Shown piece by piece: positions 62,041-64,000 of a DNA stretch of 64,000 nucleotides. Below the pieces are notes generated by a model. The model did not search any database and was not told the origin of the DNA. It was given only the letters and a program-made list of their open reading frames with translations. Where the stretch lies: assembly GCF_945859705.1 (NCBI RefSeq), contig NC_079137.1, positions 76,282,277 to 76,346,276 of the forward strand, in the 5' to 3' direction. The position numbers and the translations under genes were made by a program. The stretch is from Episyrphus balteatus. Taxonomy: Eukaryota; Arthropoda; Insecta; Diptera; Syrphidae. Numbering within the stretch: position 1 is the stretch's first letter; every line of letters begins with the position of its first letter.

Positions 62041-62102
62041 AAGCCATCACATTTTATAGAAAATTCCAAAATAGTAAAATATACTCAAAAATTAAGAAAA
62101 TG

Positions 62103-62205
62103 TCTGGGGACCCACAAGGCAGACTTCAAGGTCCAATGTTATCCCTTTTTGTCTTCAAAATACAAATAAGTTCATTATTGTAGCAAAGTTTGATGACGAA
62201 TGTCA
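62103..62205 (+). pseudogene. Reverse-transcriptase relic (PQG and DD motifs)
   Basis: Positions 62103-62159 read SGDPQGRLQGPMLSLFVFK, recognisable as the G.PQGS.LGPLLF motif of non-LTR reverse transcriptases. About 30 bases later, GTAGCAAAGTTTGATGACGA reads VAKFDDE, a decayed version of the KFADDT catalytic motif. The residues normally between are largely deleted. A short dead fragment beside the hAT-like element; unlike the 28.3-kb relic it is badly eroded. Confidence 0.6.
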
Positions 62206-62429
62206 ATAACACGATACTTACAGTAGGCAAAACCAACGAATTGTACATTATTGCAAAAAGTTAAAAAAAAACATGTGTGCATTTGACACGTGGTAGCAGT
62301 GAAACCCTAAAAAATGTTTCTTGAAAAAAAAAATTACACCATTAAAAAGCTTACAAATTTCCTTTTACAGTGCTCACAAAGTATAAAATTTGTTTCTTCA
62401 AAACAAAAAATTTTTTTTTTCTTCTAAAA

Positions 62430-62800
62430 TCATTTAAATCATTTTTTTTATGACAATTTATAATAAGTTTTATATCATCTGTAAGCTTATTGTTTTAATT
62501 CAAAATATTTATATCGACGATATCTATACAACATCTACAAAAAAGGCTCTAGATCAAAAGATATAACGTGTTTAGTAAAAGAACATCTTTTCACCATTAT
62601 CTCAGGATTTTGATTATGAAATTAATTGAAATTTTCTTATTCTATTACCTATCTACAGAATAAATTTCATTTTTCTATCTTTCAAAATAAAAAAGTTATA
62701 ATCAACTGATTTTTTCCTGTTGCTTTTTCGTTTCATCGTATTTCAAATCACTACGATACTAAAGAAGTTTCCACTTCAAAATAGCAGTGAGCTTAGAGAC
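62430..62800 (+). repeat. Interspersed repeat family, copy D
   Basis: ATGACAATTTATAATAAGTT, TATATCATCTGTAAGCTTAT, GCTCTAGATCAAAAGATATA, TTATGAAATTAATTGAAATT, then the D-type ending CTTTTTCGTTTCATCGTATT shared with copy D' on the minus strand at 54.2 kb. The end lies near GAGCTTAGAGACCTAC. Confidence 0.7.
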
Positions 62801-64000
62801 CTACAATAAATAAATTTGAACCAAAAAAACAAGAAAAATAAAAACATGACTGAAAAAAGGGAGTCCAAGGAATTGAACAATAAATAAAGAAATCAGGTAC
62901 TGAATACTAATCGTATTTGAACAGTTAATAAGAAATAATTGTTGTTATTAATCATTCAAAAATTTAGGAGGGAATCAACCTGAATGCGTTTTTTATTTAA
63001 TTTTTCCAAGTTTCAAGTTTGCTTGTCAGCTCTTTTGTTTCAAAATTAAAAAAAACAATTTTTTTTTTGTTGGCTTGGTACTTGCAAACTGCTTTGAAAT
63101 TGTGATTGGTAAAAATTCAACTACATTGAGTTTCGTTTCAAGTACAAACCCTAAGTAATTCACAAAATAAGTACAACTTTAAAATTTTTAGTATCAATTC
63201 AACTTAAAGCGAAAATGTGAATGATTTTCATATTTCATTTTCATAAATCGCTTAACACTCTCTCTCTCTCCTCATCACACACAGAAAAAAGTTAAAAAAA
63301 TGCTAATCCCCAGCTTACACTTATAAGTTTGCACCAATCAAAAAAGCTAACTCTACTAACTCAATCGTTGTTGGGTTGTTTTGGATTTTTCCATAAAAAC
63401 AAAAACTTTCCCGCGAAAATAAAATGAAAAAAAAAACTAAACAAATCGATCTTGAAAAATCAAAAAAAAAAAAAAAAAATACACATTCAACTTCAAACCT
63501 CGCGGACTAACTTTAACAAAAAAAAAAAAAAACAAAAATATATAAAACTTTTCTTATCGTTCATTTTGTAGCTCGCGGACGCTCGAGCCTGATATTCTCC
63601 AAACCCCAATATCAAACCACCCAACACACACAAACACACACTCATTCACACAATAAGAAAACTCGCATAGCCACGCTCATTAAAGTTTTGTTTCCCATCG
63701 AACATAAAATGTCGATGGTTTTCCAACACCCAAGCACGTAGGTTTTCACCATCGTCGTCGTAGGAGGGTTGTGTTTGTGGACTTCTACACACACACAACT
63801 TCCGTATACTTCCGTTCGATTTTACGATTTATGGGCCCCGATCGACACAAAGACCAGTCAACCATCAGCTATAGCCAGTCAAGTCAGCCATATTCCAGAG
63901 CCAAAAGGCTGTTTTGATAAATGGCAACTTGATGAGAGGTAGTTGGTAGACTTAACGGTAATTTAGGAGTTTTCATCTCAATTTAATTTCAAACTTGTTG
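62800..64000. other. Unique segment, GC-richer after 63240
   Basis: CT, CA and poly-A tracts (63243-63256, 63455-63479, 63625-63650). CATTTTGTAG|CTCGCGGACG at about 63572 resembles a 3' splice site, but no open frame of note follows. No gene called. Confidence 0.4.

Overview
The window is AT-rich, non-coding DNA from an animal nuclear genome, most likely an insect and probably a fly. The reasons are a Jockey-type non-LTR retrotransposon relic, Helentron/DINE-like elements with central tandem repeats, several short DNA transposons with clean target-site duplications, and long CA/GA/poly-T-rich unique stretches like fly intergenic or intronic DNA. I found no convincing host protein-coding exon, no tRNA or rRNA gene and no CRISPR array. 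The longest open frames (about 353, 938, 258 and 209 codons) are an artefact of a 147-bp satellite whose period is divisible by three.

Layout. 1-1.0 kb: featureless AT-rich DNA. 1.03-2.89 kb: a short Helentron-like element (palindromic 5' part, about 7 monomers of 147 bp, CAGT microsatellite, terminal hairpin). 3-7 kb: AT-rich, then unique GC-richer DNA. 7.1-8.4 kb: copy A of an interspersed repeat family. 9.2-10.1 kb: unique, with a promoter-like TATA stretch and a 59-codon open frame. 11.05-12.54 kb: a DNA element with terminal inverted repeats (TIRs). 12.8-13.9 kb: retroelement-like tail, 21-bp minisatellite and 222-bp MITE. 14-15.5 kb: unique. 15.8-17.2 kb: degenerate CGTTAC-rich tandem repeat and an inverted repeat. 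17.5-19.4 kb: unique, with a TATA/initiator/pause-button-like cluster. 19.4-20.1 kb: family copy E. 23.9-24.4 kb: GT-rich satellite. 28.3-29.5 kb: RNase H relic split by a 539-bp MITE. 30.2 kb: near-perfect 47-bp-stem hairpin. 33.1-36.5 kb: an unusual array of about 25 copies of a TACGTTCCACAA-type motif, often paired in inverted orientation. 36.6-41.7 kb: a second, 5-kb Helentron-like element in the opposite orientation with about 31 monomers of the 147-bp repeat and two higher levels of order. 44.4-45.5 and 48.5-50.0 kb: family copies B and C, with a reverse-transcriptase relic between them. 50-54 kb: unique then AT-rich. 54.2-54.8 kb: family copy D' (minus). 56.9-58.6 and 60.1-62.0 kb: two hAT-like elements with exact 8-bp duplications, each carrying a nested element. 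62.1-62.8 kb: a second RT relic and family copy D. 62.8-64 kb: unique.

The unique GC-richer islands between the repeats hold the only candidate regulatory signals: CTCF-like GATGGCGCT/GAGGGCGCT sites, a recurrent AAAGGACGAA 10-mer, GAGA tracts and two promoter-like clusters. They look like spacer or intron of a large gene whose exons lie outside the window, but that is inference.
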